64,000 bases of DNA from Paenibacillus sp. HWE-109 (GTDB taxonomy: Bacteria > Bacillota > Bacilli > Paenibacillales > NBRC-103111), in NCBI RefSeq assembly GCF_022163125.1, contig NZ_CP091881.1, positions 6,014,001 to 6,078,000 on the forward strand, given 5' to 3'. A model generated the notes under the pieces. The model made no database searches, was not told the DNA's origin, and worked only from the letters and a program-made list of their open reading frames with translations. The position numbers and the translations under genes are program-made. Within the stretch, counting starts at the first letter, position 1. Each line of letters starts with the position of its first letter. Of the stretch, positions 7,517-16,516 are shown in pieces.

Positions 7517-7667
7517 CAGCGTTCACCTCTTTTTTCCAAATGCAAAGGACAAGGGAAGACCCGCTCCTTAGCGAGCAGGACTCCCCCTCCCTCATTTCAT
7601 ACCGGCCAAACTAATAAACCTATGTTAATCCGAATCACAAAAAACTGTCAACCTTGCTTTCAGCTGA

Positions 7668-9035
7668 TTACAGACAGCACTTCTTGTATTTCTTCCCGCT
7701 ACCGCACGGGCATGGATCATTCCGGCCGATTTTGTTTGTAACGGGGATAGCCTGAGGCGCGACAGCCAGAGGAAGGCTTCCGATGAGGGGCGTTTTCTTC
7801 GGTTCTGTGGCTTCTTTTCCAGCAAAATGACGGAACACCCGGTTGCCTGCCTCCGTTGTTGCCATGACAATCGGTGTTCTTTGAAATGCGTACTTAATTT
7901 CCGATTCCGCCGGAAACGTCGCTGTGAGCAAATCAAAACGTGTCAAAATAGACACGAGACACATCAAGAACAAATCAGCGCCGTTTTTAACGATTATGCC
8001 GGATCTTATGTGCCTTTTCCACTCTCGATCAACATCCTGATCTTGACCTACGGGCCAGTCTGCCAAAACACTTGCAATCCCTTTTCTGGCTGTCTGGCAT
8101 TTAGGACCACCAGCTTCATTCGTTTCTTGCAAATTCACCCACTGCACTTTGTTCCAAAGTGTATCCAAGAGAACTACAGTCTGCTCCTGCTCTGTTAGAG
8201 CCAGATAACTTGAAATTTGGTGAGTTGTCGCAGCTTTCTGCTTGCTATCATCTAGCAACCCCAGTTCCACCGCCACGTAGAAAAAAAACTGAAATAACGG
8301 CATCTGATCTTGATTCAGTGTCGGTTTGTAAAACAACTGCCAATTCAGCTCATCATCAAGCTCTTTCCAAAAGCTCCGGGGCAAATGTTTACGGGCTGCC
8401 GTTAACTTCGTATTTTTAGTCGTTTGCAGCATCGCCAAAAAAGCTTGAAAATCATTAACGATTTTAGGAACTGCCGTAATCCCATCCGTCCAAAGCTCAA
8501 GCAACTTTTGGTTAACCGCGATAGGTTTCACTAATTGAAGCTTCACTGCTGGTAAAGCTGCTTCTCGCTTTAAATAAGCCGCAATATCATTTGAACGCAA
8601 CCATTTGGATAGCGCTGCATCACTATGAGCACCCATATATTGGTCAAATCGATCCGTAAAGTAGGCCTTATGTTTGCAAACCTCCAGCACTTCTGCACAT
8701 TGGTTTGGTGATATTCTTCCGTTTTGCTTAAGGAATTGCGCCCACTTTTTGATAGACGGCAGATAGCCGATAATATCGGATTTTGAGCTATTCATCATTT
8801 TACTGATATAGAAATAGCCTAGGAATTCTACAATCGCTTCACCCGTTAACGACTCGTAATCAAATTCATAACGAATGAAAAACTCCGTAGTCAGGAAACC
8901 GATGTTACTCACATGCTTCTGAATCGTTTCTTGTTTTAATTTACCTTCATTCATCAATTCGTTGTTGAACAAATCTAACTCATCTTGCCAGAATTGCACT
9001 TGTTCTTCCCACGTTAAATCCGTTGTTTTTTTCAT
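7668..9035 (-). CDS. SEC-C zinc-binding motif protein, 455 residues
   Basis: The last 22 residues form a SEC-C motif (GRNDPCPCGSGKKYKKCC), the zinc-binding element known from the SecA C-terminus and many unrelated proteins. The remaining 430 residues are mostly helical and unassigned, with Trp-rich positions and helical pairs such as ALTEQEQTVVLLDTLWNKV. There is no signal peptide or membrane segment. Spacing to alr is about 150 nt. The family often has nucleic-acid or ribosome-related roles, but no function can be assigned here. Confidence 0.82.
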   Translation of the reverse strand: MKKTTDLTWEEQVQFWQDELDLFNNELMNEGKLKQETIQKHVSNIGFLTTEFFIRYEFDYESLTGEAIVEFLGYFYISKMMNSSKSDIIGYLPSIKKWAQFLKQNGRISPNQCAEVLEVCKHKAYFTDRFDQYMGAHSDAALSKWLRSNDIAAYLKREAALPAVKLQLVKPIAVNQKLLELWTDGITAVPKIVNDFQAFLAMLQTTKNTKLTAARKHLPRSFWKELDDELNWQLFYKPTLNQDQMPLFQFFFYVAVELGLLDDSKQKAATTHQISSYLALTEQEQTVVLLDTLWNKVQWVNLQETNEAGGPKCQTARKGIASVLADWPVGQDQDVDREWKRHIRSGIIVKNGADLFLMCLVSILTRFDLLTATFPAESEIKYAFQRTPIVMATTEAGNRVFRHFAGKEATEPKKTPLIGSLPLAVAPQAIPVTNKIGRNDPCPCGSGKKYKKCCL

Positions 9036-9078
9036 CTAAGACACTCCAATACCGGTTTACTCAAAATTATATTATACC

Positions 9079-9105
9079 AAAAAAACTCCCATTAGGGGGA
9101 GTTGG
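9079..9105 (-). terminator. Terminator downstream of the 9120 gene
   Basis: Minus-strand AACTCCC and GGGAGTT pair around a short CCTAAT loop and are followed by a T run. It separates the two-gene unit at 9120-10123 from the SEC-C gene. Confidence 0.75.
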
Positions 9106-9119
9106 TAGAATCTTCTTGT

Positions 9120-9596
9120 TTAAATGCTTGCAAATGAAGCCCCAATTTCTTTTTTGACAGCCTCTAGTTTATAAATAAAACTCCAAAGAAATTTCTGACA
9201 ACCCTCTAACATGTGAATAACCTTTGAACCTAACGATAATTTCGCTTGATATAGCAGCTCTTCTGAGCAGATCCTCTCCGGGACCTGAACTATGCTTAAT
9301 AAATCTGACAAAATAAACGAATTATAAGCAAACAAATCCTGCATATGTTCTGCAAAGTTTTCACCTAATAAAATATAAGACTGCTTATCGTTATCCAGAT
9401 ACCAATCTGTATATTCAGGTACCATCCAAATGAAATATAGAGGATATTGATGGCGTTCATTCCCATTATAAACAAATAATTTATCCAGATTCTCCAATGA
9501 CAGCTCTATATCAAACATTCGTTTCACATAACTGCTCAAATATTGATGAAGATAATCCAAATATAATAACTTATCCATAGCCGCCTCCAGTTTCAA
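9120..9596 (-). CDS. Hypothetical protein paired with a nucleotidyltransferase-like gene
   Basis: A 158-residue acidic, aromatic-rich, helical protein that I do not recognise (KLLYLDYLHQYLSSYVKRM near the start, FLWSFIYKLEAVKKEIG near the end). No membrane segment or metal motif is evident. Its ATG overlaps the stop region of the upstream nucleotidyltransferase-like gene by 4 nt (9593-9596), so the two are translationally coupled and probably act together. The helical size would suit a HEPN-like or adaptor partner, but the HEPN RxxxxH motif is not seen. Confidence 0.65.
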   Translation of the reverse strand: MKLEAAMDKLLYLDYLHQYLSSYVKRMFDIELSLENLDKLFVYNGNERHQYPLYFIWMVPEYTDWYLDNDKQSYILLGENFAEHMQDLFAYNSFILSDLLSIVQVPERICSEELLYQAKLSLGSKVIHMLEGCQKFLWSFIYKLEAVKKEIGASFASI

Positions 9597-10123
9597 AACA
9601 TTCTATCATTTGAAGTGAATTTTTCACCGATAACAGCCCAATAATTATTATCTAAAATTTCAAAATTACCACCGTAGCCATAGCGAAATTCTTTATATTT
9701 AAACTTAAATTGTTCAAGAGAAGCGGCTCCTGATGCAATTATCTCCTTGATATCCTCGATGTCTTTATCCAACCCACGGCCTAACTTCACAAGAGCAACA
9801 TCAAGCATACCAAGTGTATATACCAAAACGCCTCCATAATCAGCTTTTATTACCAAACGGTCTCGGTAATCTTCACAAAGGAAAAGTATACCTTCATTAA
9901 CAATTTGAATATCATACTTTGAATAGCTTGCCACCCGAGTCGTATTTAAAATATCAATATCATTCGTTTTCCTTACCGAATCAATCGTGAGAATAATGGA
10001 TGCAGCACCAATAACAATAATGGTCGTTCCTTGACGTAACTCTTTGGCAAACATCTCTAATCTGCTCAAAATATCGTCTTTGGTTAAACCATCGTCCTTA
10101 TCAAATAAATCTAATAAATCCAT
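9593..10123 (-). CDS. Nucleotidyltransferase-like protein (DUF6036/AbiEii-type fold)
   Basis: A 176-residue protein with the N-terminal layout of minimal nucleotidyltransferases: IIVIGAASIILTID, then RKTNDIDIL with the paired Asp residues, and a later LDVALVKLGRGLDKDIEDIKEI segment that matches the family's K...R...DxxD helix. The usual GG(S/T) is replaced by GAA, as in several DUF6036-type members. Such proteins act in toxin-antitoxin systems or tRNA modification. It forms a two-gene unit with the 9120 gene, flanked by terminators on both sides. Confidence 0.65.
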   Translation of the reverse strand: MDLLDLFDKDDGLTKDDILSRLEMFAKELRQGTTIIVIGAASIILTIDSVRKTNDIDILNTTRVASYSKYDIQIVNEGILFLCEDYRDRLVIKADYGGVLVYTLGMLDVALVKLGRGLDKDIEDIKEIIASGAASLEQFKFKYKEFRYGYGGNFEILDNNYWAVIGEKFTSNDRMF

Positions 10124-10171
10124 TCACTCATCACCTCGTACCACCTATTATACCCCACAAATTTACCAAAT

Positions 10172-10218
10172 AAAATAAGGGAAGACACCTGTTCTAAGTG
10201 AACAGTGCTTCCCTTTTA
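10172..10218. terminator. Bidirectional-looking terminator between ydcC and the 10123 gene
   Basis: AAGGGAAG pairs with CTTCCCTT and GTTC with GAAC around a small loop, flanked by A-rich and T-rich ends. It most likely ends the ydcC-like transcript. Confidence 0.7.
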
Positions 10219-10233
10219 AGCCTAATATTTAAT

Positions 10234-11406
10234 CTACTTCCCAGACTGACCCTCAGTCGCCATCGCGACTTTAATCATTTCACTCGTCGGCAGATCGCCT
10301 GTCGATAAGCGGAACTCAACCCCATCATTCGTCCAAGTGAGTGTCTTCTTCGCATCTCCTGTGATCACACCGATTGTGAACCCAAGATCCACAATGTCGC
10401 CAGGTTGCAAAGATACGGACTTGGCTTGTGGCCTTACTTCAACAATACTGAAACTGTATTTCCCTTTATATCTCAAAAGGACAGCAGCATCCTCACCTAA
10501 CTTCATATCCGTGATGTCCTGCTTCACCACATCTTTGGGCAAATAGGACGGCTCAATGATACCGATGGTTTGCGGTTTGCTGGCCGCGGCATTCGACTTC
10601 GCCGGATCCGCTTTAGCCGTTGCCTTCTGACCATTTTGACCTGCTGCTTGATCGGATTGGCCGCCAGTAGCAGTCAAGTTTTTGTCTGTGACAGACTTCT
10701 CACCAGTTGCCGGGTGATCCGCATCCACTACGGCCACATCTGCCATCGTTGGCAAAGTGCTCATGTTCCAGCTGGTCATATTGCGTTCCATTTGGAAATA
10801 ATCCTTATCGAACTTGGCGTCGAACTCAAAATGCGAGAAACTCACTTGCACCAGCACATTTTGATTCGCATCCGAAACTTGAACCTGCTTAGGTGCTAAT
10901 GTTTTCTTATTCAGCCAAATTTTCTGGCGGGACAGCTGCTCATTCTGATAATTGGCCGCTACATCGAACACATAAGCATCATTGTCCGTTGTAAACTGAC
11001 GATCCTTATCGGCGATTATGCTCTTAGCCAAAGATTGGAACAAATACACTTGTCCTTGATTCTCCGGCCAATCGCTTTGGAATCGGAAGCTTTTCTTCAA
11101 ATGCGGTGTTAGAACAAACACGCCTTCCTCATTACGAAGCACAATCTGTGTGACATCCTTCGTCGCATTCGTTAGCGAAATCCGGTAAAAATGATCAGGC
11201 GAGTAAGCCACCTCAACTTGATACTCCTGCGGCTGCTGCCCTGTGTTCAGTATCATGCTTCCAGAAGCCTGATAGCTGTTCGCTTTACTGATCACATGAT
11301 CCAAATCCTTTACGATAGATCCTGCATCTTTCTTGCCCATCCCGCATCCTGCGAGAACCAATGCTAAGCACATCACCACTGCTACCATCCATGTGACCCG
11401 GCGCAT
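10234..11406 (-). CDS. LolA-like lipoprotein of the YdcC family
   Basis: A 390-residue secreted lipoprotein. The signal peptide has a hydrophobic core and lipobox LVLAGC (Cys at about residue 21). The first 220 residues resemble the LolA/LolB-type half-barrel (GSMILNTGQQPQEYQVEVAY, a run of beta strands with KIWLNKKTLAPKQVQV). A low-complexity Ala/Lys/Gln linker (about 225-280) leads to a C-terminal beta-rich domain. B. subtilis YdcC, a sporulation-associated lipoprotein, sits directly upstream of alr; here an insertion of three genes separates them. GAGGGG lies before the ATG. Confidence 0.82.
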   Translation of the reverse strand: MRRVTWMVAVVMCLALVLAGCGMGKKDAGSIVKDLDHVISKANSYQASGSMILNTGQQPQEYQVEVAYSPDHFYRISLTNATKDVTQIVLRNEEGVFVLTPHLKKSFRFQSDWPENQGQVYLFQSLAKSIIADKDRQFTTDNDAYVFDVAANYQNEQLSRQKIWLNKKTLAPKQVQVSDANQNVLVQVSFSHFEFDAKFDKDYFQMERNMTSWNMSTLPTMADVAVVDADHPATGEKSVTDKNLTATGGQSDQAAGQNGQKATAKADPAKSNAAASKPQTIGIIEPSYLPKDVVKQDITDMKLGEDAAVLLRYKGKYSFSIVEVRPQAKSVSLQPGDIVDLGFTIGVITGDAKKTLTWTNDGVEFRLSTGDLPTSEMIKVAMATEGQSGK

Positions 11407-11625
11407 TCGATCATCCCCTCACTCATGATTAACATCAACATAGTACATGCATATGAGGGGACTTGGCCGATTATGCAGACGAGTTGGGGCTTGGCTAAAT
11501 TTAGTCGGACCCATGAAACATTTAGCATTTTCAGCGCCCGTTCAGCTTGTGTACATTATTTATTCACACTTTTCTGGCACGATGGACTATAAAGATCAGT
11601 ATCTATGAACCGGAGGAGTTTATTT

Positions 11626-12705
11626 TTGAATCCAAATCAAAGAATTGTACTTCAAGCCTCACGTGGAGCGGCGGCCTTCTTTGTCTTGCTGTTCCATACA
11701 TCAGCCATGTCATTCAAGTACTTTCACTACGATTTCCTAGGAATCAGCGGCATCGGGCGATCCGGTGGTGTTGACTTCTTTTTCCTGCTCACAGGATTTC
11801 TGCTCTATCATACATATGGACATAAAATCGGAACTAAAATGACCGTTATTCCGTTTTTGACGAATCGACTAATCCGCATTTATCCTTTCTACTGGATAAT
11901 TACACTCACCGTATTACCCGTTTATTTTGTAGTACCTAGTTTTGGCTATGGCTATGAAACCTACAAAGATACAATTATCAAATCGCTCCTGCTTCTGCCT
12001 CAAACACACGGGCCCGTTCTGCCTGTAGCTTGGTCGTTGAGTTACTTTGTTCTCTTTTATGTGATTTTCAGTTTTCTCATGGCCATTGGCAAAAAGCCCG
12101 CAAAAATCTTTGTAGGCGTATGGCTGCTATTAACGATCTGTCATGTCTTGCACGTTCCTATCCTTGGTGCCGATATAGATCGTCATGTATATTTAAATTT
12201 TATTTTTAGCGAGGTTAATTTGGAATTTATTGCAGGCTGCCTGCTGGCCAAATGGGTAGAGCATCATAAAACTAGGAACTATACATTTTTCATTATTGTA
12301 GGGGCATTGGGTTTCCTCTTCATATGGGTAAACAACATGTACAATCTCACCATGTATCATAATTACCTGTTCTATATTATCCCAGCTGTACTAGTGCTAC
12401 TAGGCGCTTCATCCATACCAGAAAAATTACAGCTTCCAACCTGGGTGCAGCATCTGAATAAATTAGGAAATGCTTCATATACAATCTTGCTTACGCATCT
12501 CATTTTCATTTCAATTCTAATGAAATTAAGCGTTGCTACACATCTAGTGGACTATATCGGTTTCTTTTTTACTGCTTTACTTGTGGTGGCACTGACCATT
12601 CCCTTATGTTACATGGTATACAGGCTGGCTGAAAAACAGCTAGTTGCAGGACTCAAAAGCGCTATGAAATTAAAGCCTGCTAAATCATCAGTACCGATCT
12701 CATAA
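11626..12705 (+). CDS. Acyltransferase 3 family membrane protein (OafA/YrhL-like)
   Basis: A 359-residue integral membrane protein with about ten hydrophobic segments, opening with the family signature (RGAAAFFVLLFHTSAM, then GGVDFFFLLTGFLL). Members transfer acyl groups, often acetyl, to sugars of surface polymers. The start is a TTG at 11626 because GGAGG lies 9 nt before it; an ATG at 11605 would contain the ribosome site inside the coding region. It lies at the edge of the glycan region and could acetylate its product. Confidence 0.85.
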   Translation: MNPNQRIVLQASRGAAAFFVLLFHTSAMSFKYFHYDFLGISGIGRSGGVDFFFLLTGFLLYHTYGHKIGTKMTVIPFLTNRLIRIYPFYWIITLTVLPVYFVVPSFGYGYETYKDTIIKSLLLLPQTHGPVLPVAWSLSYFVLFYVIFSFLMAIGKKPAKIFVGVWLLLTICHVLHVPILGADIDRHVYLNFIFSEVNLEFIAGCLLAKWVEHHKTRNYTFFIIVGALGFLFIWVNNMYNLTMYHNYLFYIIPAVLVLLGASSIPEKLQLPTWVQHLNKLGNASYTILLTHLIFISILMKLSVATHLVDYIGFFFTALLVVALTIPLCYMVYRLAEKQLVAGLKSAMKLKPAKSSVPIS

Positions 12706-12746
12706 TAAAAAGGCGACAACGGCTGCTTGCCAATGTCGCCTTTTAT
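12706..12746. terminator. Bidirectional terminator between convergent genes
   Basis: A 12-bp stem AAAAAGGCGACA/TGTCGCCTTTTA with A and T tracts on opposite sides, lying between the convergent acyltransferase and coiled-coil genes. Confidence 0.85.
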
Positions 12747-13048
12747 TTAACTAATTTGAGTGTACGTATACTCGCCGCATGCTCCATCATCGTCACAGCA
12801 ATGCCAGCGATTTGCTCACTTTGCTGAATTTGTACTTGTTTGATATCTTGTACTGCACCTTCTAATTTGCCCATTCGACCCTCCATACCACCCATGCGAT
12901 CTTCCATATTGCCCATTCGCTCTTCCATATTGCCCATTCTCCGATCCATGCTGTCTACCCGATCTTTGATGGCCTTCACATCTGCACCAATTTCATTGAT
13001 TCTTCCGAGCATAGCGCTTAGGAACTCACGATCTGTCATTTCAGCCAT
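12743..13048 (-). CDS. Small coiled-coil protein, 101 residues
   Basis: The middle of the protein is a near-perfect heptad repeat: five successive seven-residue units of the kind RMGNMEE, RMGNMED, RMGGMEG, RMGKLEG, with hydrophobic Met/Leu at a and d positions. The rest is polar helix. This predicts a parallel coiled-coil oligomer and resembles small phage-like or DUF-type coiled-coil proteins with no assigned function. GGAGG lies 8 nt before the ATG. Confidence 0.7.
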   Translation of the reverse strand: MAEMTDREFLSAMLGRINEIGADVKAIKDRVDSMDRRMGNMEERMGNMEDRMGGMEGRMGKLEGAVQDIKQVQIQQSEQIAGIAVTMMEHAASIRTLKLVK

Positions 13049-13144
13049 GACACAACCTCCAAGTCATAAGAAGTTTTCTTCTTTCATTATAACTTAGATT
13101 TCGCTCAAAAAATATCTCTTTCGACTAATGAAAATAAATCCTTG

Positions 13145-13690
13145 CTAAAAATTAATGTCCGCATCCTTCAGAAGCGGGTGCTTCCCGTCCTTATCCGACA
13201 AAATCGGATGTGACGTCGGCCAATCAATACCAATCGCTGGGTCGCTCCAAAGGATACCCCGATCATTTTCCGGAGAGTAATACTCGTCCACTTTATACAG
13301 CACCTGCGTCTGAGGCTGGATCGTGCAAAAACCATGAGCAAACCCTTGAGGAACAAGCAGTTGTCGCTTATTCTCCTCACTTAGCACAACCCCAATCCAC
13401 TGACCGAACGTAGCGGAGCTTTTACGAATATCAACCGCCACATCATAGATCGCCCCGCTCACAACTCGGATCAGCTTCGTTTGTGCCCTAGGATTTAACT
13501 GATAATGAAGCCCGCGCAGCACGCCTACATCCTTTGACAAAGAATGATTATCTTGAACAAAAGCAATATCGATCCCTTGCTCGGCCATTTTCAATCGATG
13601 ATAACTTTCCATAAAAAACCCTCGATGATCCCCATAGACATCTGGTTCAACAATAAGCAGCCCATCCAGTTTCGTAGGTATAACCTTCAT
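13145..13690 (-). CDS. rfbC: dTDP-4-dehydrorhamnose 3,5-epimerase (orphan copy)
   Basis: A 181-residue RmlC-family epimerase acting in dTDP-L-rhamnose synthesis. It carries the substrate-binding and catalytic segments GDHRGFFMESY, GVLRGLHYQLNP (catalytic His), IYDVAVDIRKSS and LYKVDEYYSPENDRGILW (catalytic Tyr). The ATG at 13690 is chosen from the GAGGTGAT ribosome site and because it gives exactly the length of the second copy at 21765. This copy is separated from rfbABD by about 6 kb and is highly similar to it. Confidence 0.93.
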   Translation of the reverse strand: MKVIPTKLDGLLIVEPDVYGDHRGFFMESYHRLKMAEQGIDIAFVQDNHSLSKDVGVLRGLHYQLNPRAQTKLIRVVSGAIYDVAVDIRKSSATFGQWIGVVLSEENKRQLLVPQGFAHGFCTIQPQTQVLYKVDEYYSPENDRGILWSDPAIGIDWPTSHPILSDKDGKHPLLKDADINF

Positions 13691-13824
13691 TCGCTTCATC
13701 ACCTCTACTGCCAACATATGCGTCCCCCGCTCAAACTGTCTCGGACAGACACCCCATCCAGACCAAAAAGACTGCCAAGAGCTTTTCACAGCCCCCAGCA
13801 GCCTCTTTTATGAATCAAACCTGA

Positions 13825-13950
13825 TTACCACATATACACGATGCCTGCAATTATGCCGACCCAGATCAGGGAGCCGAACAGCACACCAACAATCAAGCCT
13901 TTGCCGACCGACAAATGGTCTTCTTGGTAAGCGTCTTCATGATCGAACAT
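13825..13950 (-). CDS. Small membrane protein, 41 residues
   Basis: A short frame starting MFDHEDAYQEDHL, followed by one strongly hydrophobic segment (residues about 18-40, GLIVGVLFGSLIWVG onward). GGGGAGG stands 7 nt before the ATG, stronger than most neighbours, which supports a real gene. The acidic N-terminus suggests an N-in or N-out single-span peptide. No family was recognised. It lies between the sugar-1-P transferase and the orphan rfbC. Confidence 0.65.
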   Translation of the reverse strand: MFDHEDAYQEDHLSVGKGLIVGVLFGSLIWVGIIAGIVYMW

Positions 13951-14033
13951 ACCATAACCTCCCCGCATACTTAAGTATATGCATTAGTATGGGGAAGATG
14001 TTGGCGAATCATGCGGTTGCTTGGAAATTTTTT

Positions 14034-15440
14034 TTAATAGGCGTTCTTGTTGATAAACCCGTTAATGATCGTTCTCCAAATAATTTTAATATCGAATAAA
14101 AAAGTCCAATTTTCAATGTAGAAAATATCATGCTTAATCCGTTCCTCAATCGACGTGTCACCACGCAGCCCATTGCTCTGCGCCCATCCGGTGATCCCCG
14201 GACGAATATGGTGCTTCACCATATACTTAGGAACCTCTTCTTTGAACTGTTCCACAAAATAAGGACGCTCCGGTCTCGGCCCCACAACACTCATATGCCC
14301 AAAAAGCACATTAAAAAACTGCGGCAGCTCATCCAGGCTTGTTTTGCGCAGGAACGTACCTACCTTGGTGCGCCGCGGGTCGTTTTCAACCGTCCATTCC
14401 GTATTCGAGGCACTCTCTGCGAGCACATTCATACTACGGAATTTGTACATCATAAAACGTCGGCGATTGAGTCCAACGCGCTCTTGTTTAAAAATAATCG
14501 GCCCAGGCGAAGTCAGCTTAATCGCAATAATAGAGGCCAACATCACCGGCATCGTAATAAGAATGGCCGCGGAAGCAAAAATAATATCAAAAGCCCGCTT
14601 AAACAACCGATTCCTGAATTCATCCAATGGAATATCACGCACATTAATCAGCGGCATATCCGCAAAATTATCAAAATAAGGCCGTGACGGCAAGAAATCA
14701 TAAAAATCCGGAATAATGAGCGTTTTGACACCTATTTTCTCACAAACATTAATAATGCTGCCGAACTTGCGGTGTGCGTCTAACGGGAGAGCAATAATTA
14801 CTTCGTCAATGATGAGCTTATTCAGGATGGACTCCAGATCATCAATTTTCCCTATAATTGGCTTAAAGCTCTGGTATGTTAAATCATGTTTCTCCTGATA
14901 ATCATCAAGAAAACCGACAACTTCATACCCTAATTCCGGGTGCTGCTTGAGCTTCGAGTAAAATTGACGGCCCAAGGATCCCGCACCGAGAATAAGAATG
15001 AACTGCTTATTGTAGCCTTTTTGCCGGACGCGCTTCAGCGAAACCTTGATCATGTAACGGTAGAAGCTGATGCAAAGAATATTGTTAACTAGGAACAATA
15101 AGAGATAAGAACGGGAAACGTCGACTTCTTTTAAAATAAATAGAACACTTAATAGCAATAATAAACTGATGGCATGCACTTGGATAATTTTCAAAACCTC
15201 GAAAGAGAACTGCTTCCTTCTTTTGGGTGTATAAAAATTCACCATATAACTGATCAAAATAGCAATAATGGCGTAGCTTATGCTCCACATCAAATAATGC
15301 TTGAATGGCAGTGGAGGATCGAATGGAATCCAGCCGCTTCTGAACTTAAGCCACCAGGAAAGTAAAAACACGAGCTGAATACATATGAAATCGGCCAGTG
15401 CATAAAGTTGGGTTAAAAAACCTTGACTCTGTCGAATCAA
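14034..15440 (-). CDS. Undecaprenyl-phosphate glycosyl-1-phosphate transferase (WbaP/WcaJ-type)
   Basis: A 468-residue polyisoprenyl-phosphate hexose-1-phosphate transferase, which loads the first sugar on the lipid carrier. It has four N-terminal membrane segments, a central CoA-binding-like domain (GAGSLGRQFYSKLKQ), a fifth hydrophobic segment and the C-terminal catalytic domain with GPIIFKQERVGLNRR, MYKFRSM, SLDELPQFFNVL and MSVVGPRPERPYFVEQF. The predicted start is TTG 15440 behind GAGGTGATG. It is the best candidate for the initiating enzyme of the glycan made by the downstream cluster. The exact sugar cannot be read from sequence. Confidence 0.93.
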   Translation of the reverse strand: MIRQSQGFLTQLYALADFICIQLVFLLSWWLKFRSGWIPFDPPLPFKHYLMWSISYAIIAILISYMVNFYTPKRRKQFSFEVLKIIQVHAISLLLLLSVLFILKEVDVSRSYLLLFLVNNILCISFYRYMIKVSLKRVRQKGYNKQFILILGAGSLGRQFYSKLKQHPELGYEVVGFLDDYQEKHDLTYQSFKPIIGKIDDLESILNKLIIDEVIIALPLDAHRKFGSIINVCEKIGVKTLIIPDFYDFLPSRPYFDNFADMPLINVRDIPLDEFRNRLFKRAFDIIFASAAILITMPVMLASIIAIKLTSPGPIIFKQERVGLNRRRFMMYKFRSMNVLAESASNTEWTVENDPRRTKVGTFLRKTSLDELPQFFNVLFGHMSVVGPRPERPYFVEQFKEEVPKYMVKHHIRPGITGWAQSNGLRGDTSIEERIKHDIFYIENWTFLFDIKIIWRTIINGFINKNAY

Positions 15441-15446
15441 TGGACA

Positions 15447-16313
15447 TCACCTCGCAGGACGCAGTTTATTTCGTGCTAAAGATAATACAAATTTCAAACC
15501 GACACCTGAGTAAACGATGGCATTGATCAACCAGGAATACTTCCGCCGATAATGCTTATTGTGAAACAAGATCATAGCCCTATGGAACTCATATATGATT
15601 TTAAAAGGCTTTCTACGACTGCTGGCGCCTTTGTGGTGAACAATGTGAGTGCGCGGATAGTAGTAATTCACCCAACCCGCTTGTTTAATTCTATAACACC
15701 AATCTATATCCTCACCATACATAAAAAATTCCTCATCCAGCATTCCTACCTGCTCAATCGCTTCGCGGCGAATCAACATGAAGGCTCCAACGAGCGAGTC
15801 GATGGGATATTCCTCATCCGGATTCAAGTAACCGAGCTGGTACTGGTTGAAGCGCGGCTTCTTGGGAAATAACTTCGAGAAGCCAAACGCATAGTAGAAG
15901 GATGCTGAGGGCGTCGGGAAGCCCCGCTTGCAGGCTTTGTCTAGGGAACCGTCTGGCAGGACGATTTTGCAGCCGCTGGCTCCCACAGATGGGTTCTCGT
16001 CCATGAAATGGAGCATCGTGTCCATCGTGTCTGGTTGAACGATGGTATCGGAGTTCAAGAGTAGGATGTAGCGTCCTTTGGCTATTCTGATGCCTTGATT
16101 GTTGGCTTTGGAAAAGCCGACGTTGTCTGTGTTGGCGATAGTGACGACCTGCGGGTATTGCTCGTTGATGGCTTGGATGATGCCGTCGTTGGATGCGTTG
16201 TCGATTAGGATGATTTCGTAGTTGTATGATGTAGACGACGTGATGACTGATTTGATGCAGGCTAGAGTTAGATCTCTCGTTTTATAGTTGACGATGAGAA
16301 TGGATACGTCCAC
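15447..16313 (-). CDS. Glycosyltransferase family 2 (rhamnosyltransferase-like)
   Basis: A 288-residue inverting GT-A enzyme similar to WbbL-type rhamnosyltransferases. Visible motifs are the nucleotide-binding start (VSILIVNYKTRDLTLACI), DNASNDG, NVGFSKANNQGI, the metal-binding LLNSDT, and the acceptor-side EDIDWCYR. A C-terminal hydrophobic segment may associate with the membrane. GTG 16313 is the start, with GAGG about 8 nt upstream. It lies 7 nt before the sugar-1-P transferase and is probably cotranscribed with it; it may add the second sugar. Confidence 0.9.
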   Translation of the reverse strand: MDVSILIVNYKTRDLTLACIKSVITSSTSYNYEIILIDNASNDGIIQAINEQYPQVVTIANTDNVGFSKANNQGIRIAKGRYILLLNSDTIVQPDTMDTMLHFMDENPSVGASGCKIVLPDGSLDKACKRGFPTPSASFYYAFGFSKLFPKKPRFNQYQLGYLNPDEEYPIDSLVGAFMLIRREAIEQVGMLDEEFFMYGEDIDWCYRIKQAGWVNYYYPRTHIVHHKGASSRRKPFKIIYEFHRAMILFHNKHYRRKYSWLINAIVYSGVGLKFVLSLARNKLRPAR

Positions 16314-16425
16314 GGAAAAACCTCATTTTATAATGTGATAAGATTATTATATCATGGGTGATTAGTGGCGTAAAAAGATATATATTGGGGAAGAATCATT
16401 GGAGGCAAGACACTTGAACCCTTCG

Positions 16426-16471
16426 ACAAAAAAAGAAAAGAAATTGGCTGCTAGCCAGCTACTTTTCTTTT
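16426..16471. terminator. Terminator after cysC (16517)
   Basis: AAAAGAAAAG pairs with CTTTTCTTTT and TGGCT with AGCCA around GCT, flanked by runs of A and T. It ends the minus-strand transcript that includes the APS kinase. Confidence 0.8.
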
Positions 16472-16516
16472 CGAATATACTAACTATTTATACTGGAATA
16501 GCGATTTCAAAGCTAA

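Noticed and set aside
7540..7620. Inverted repeat between alr and the SEC-C gene as a terminator
   Set aside because: The stem is interrupted and no T run follows on the minus strand, so it was not annotated.
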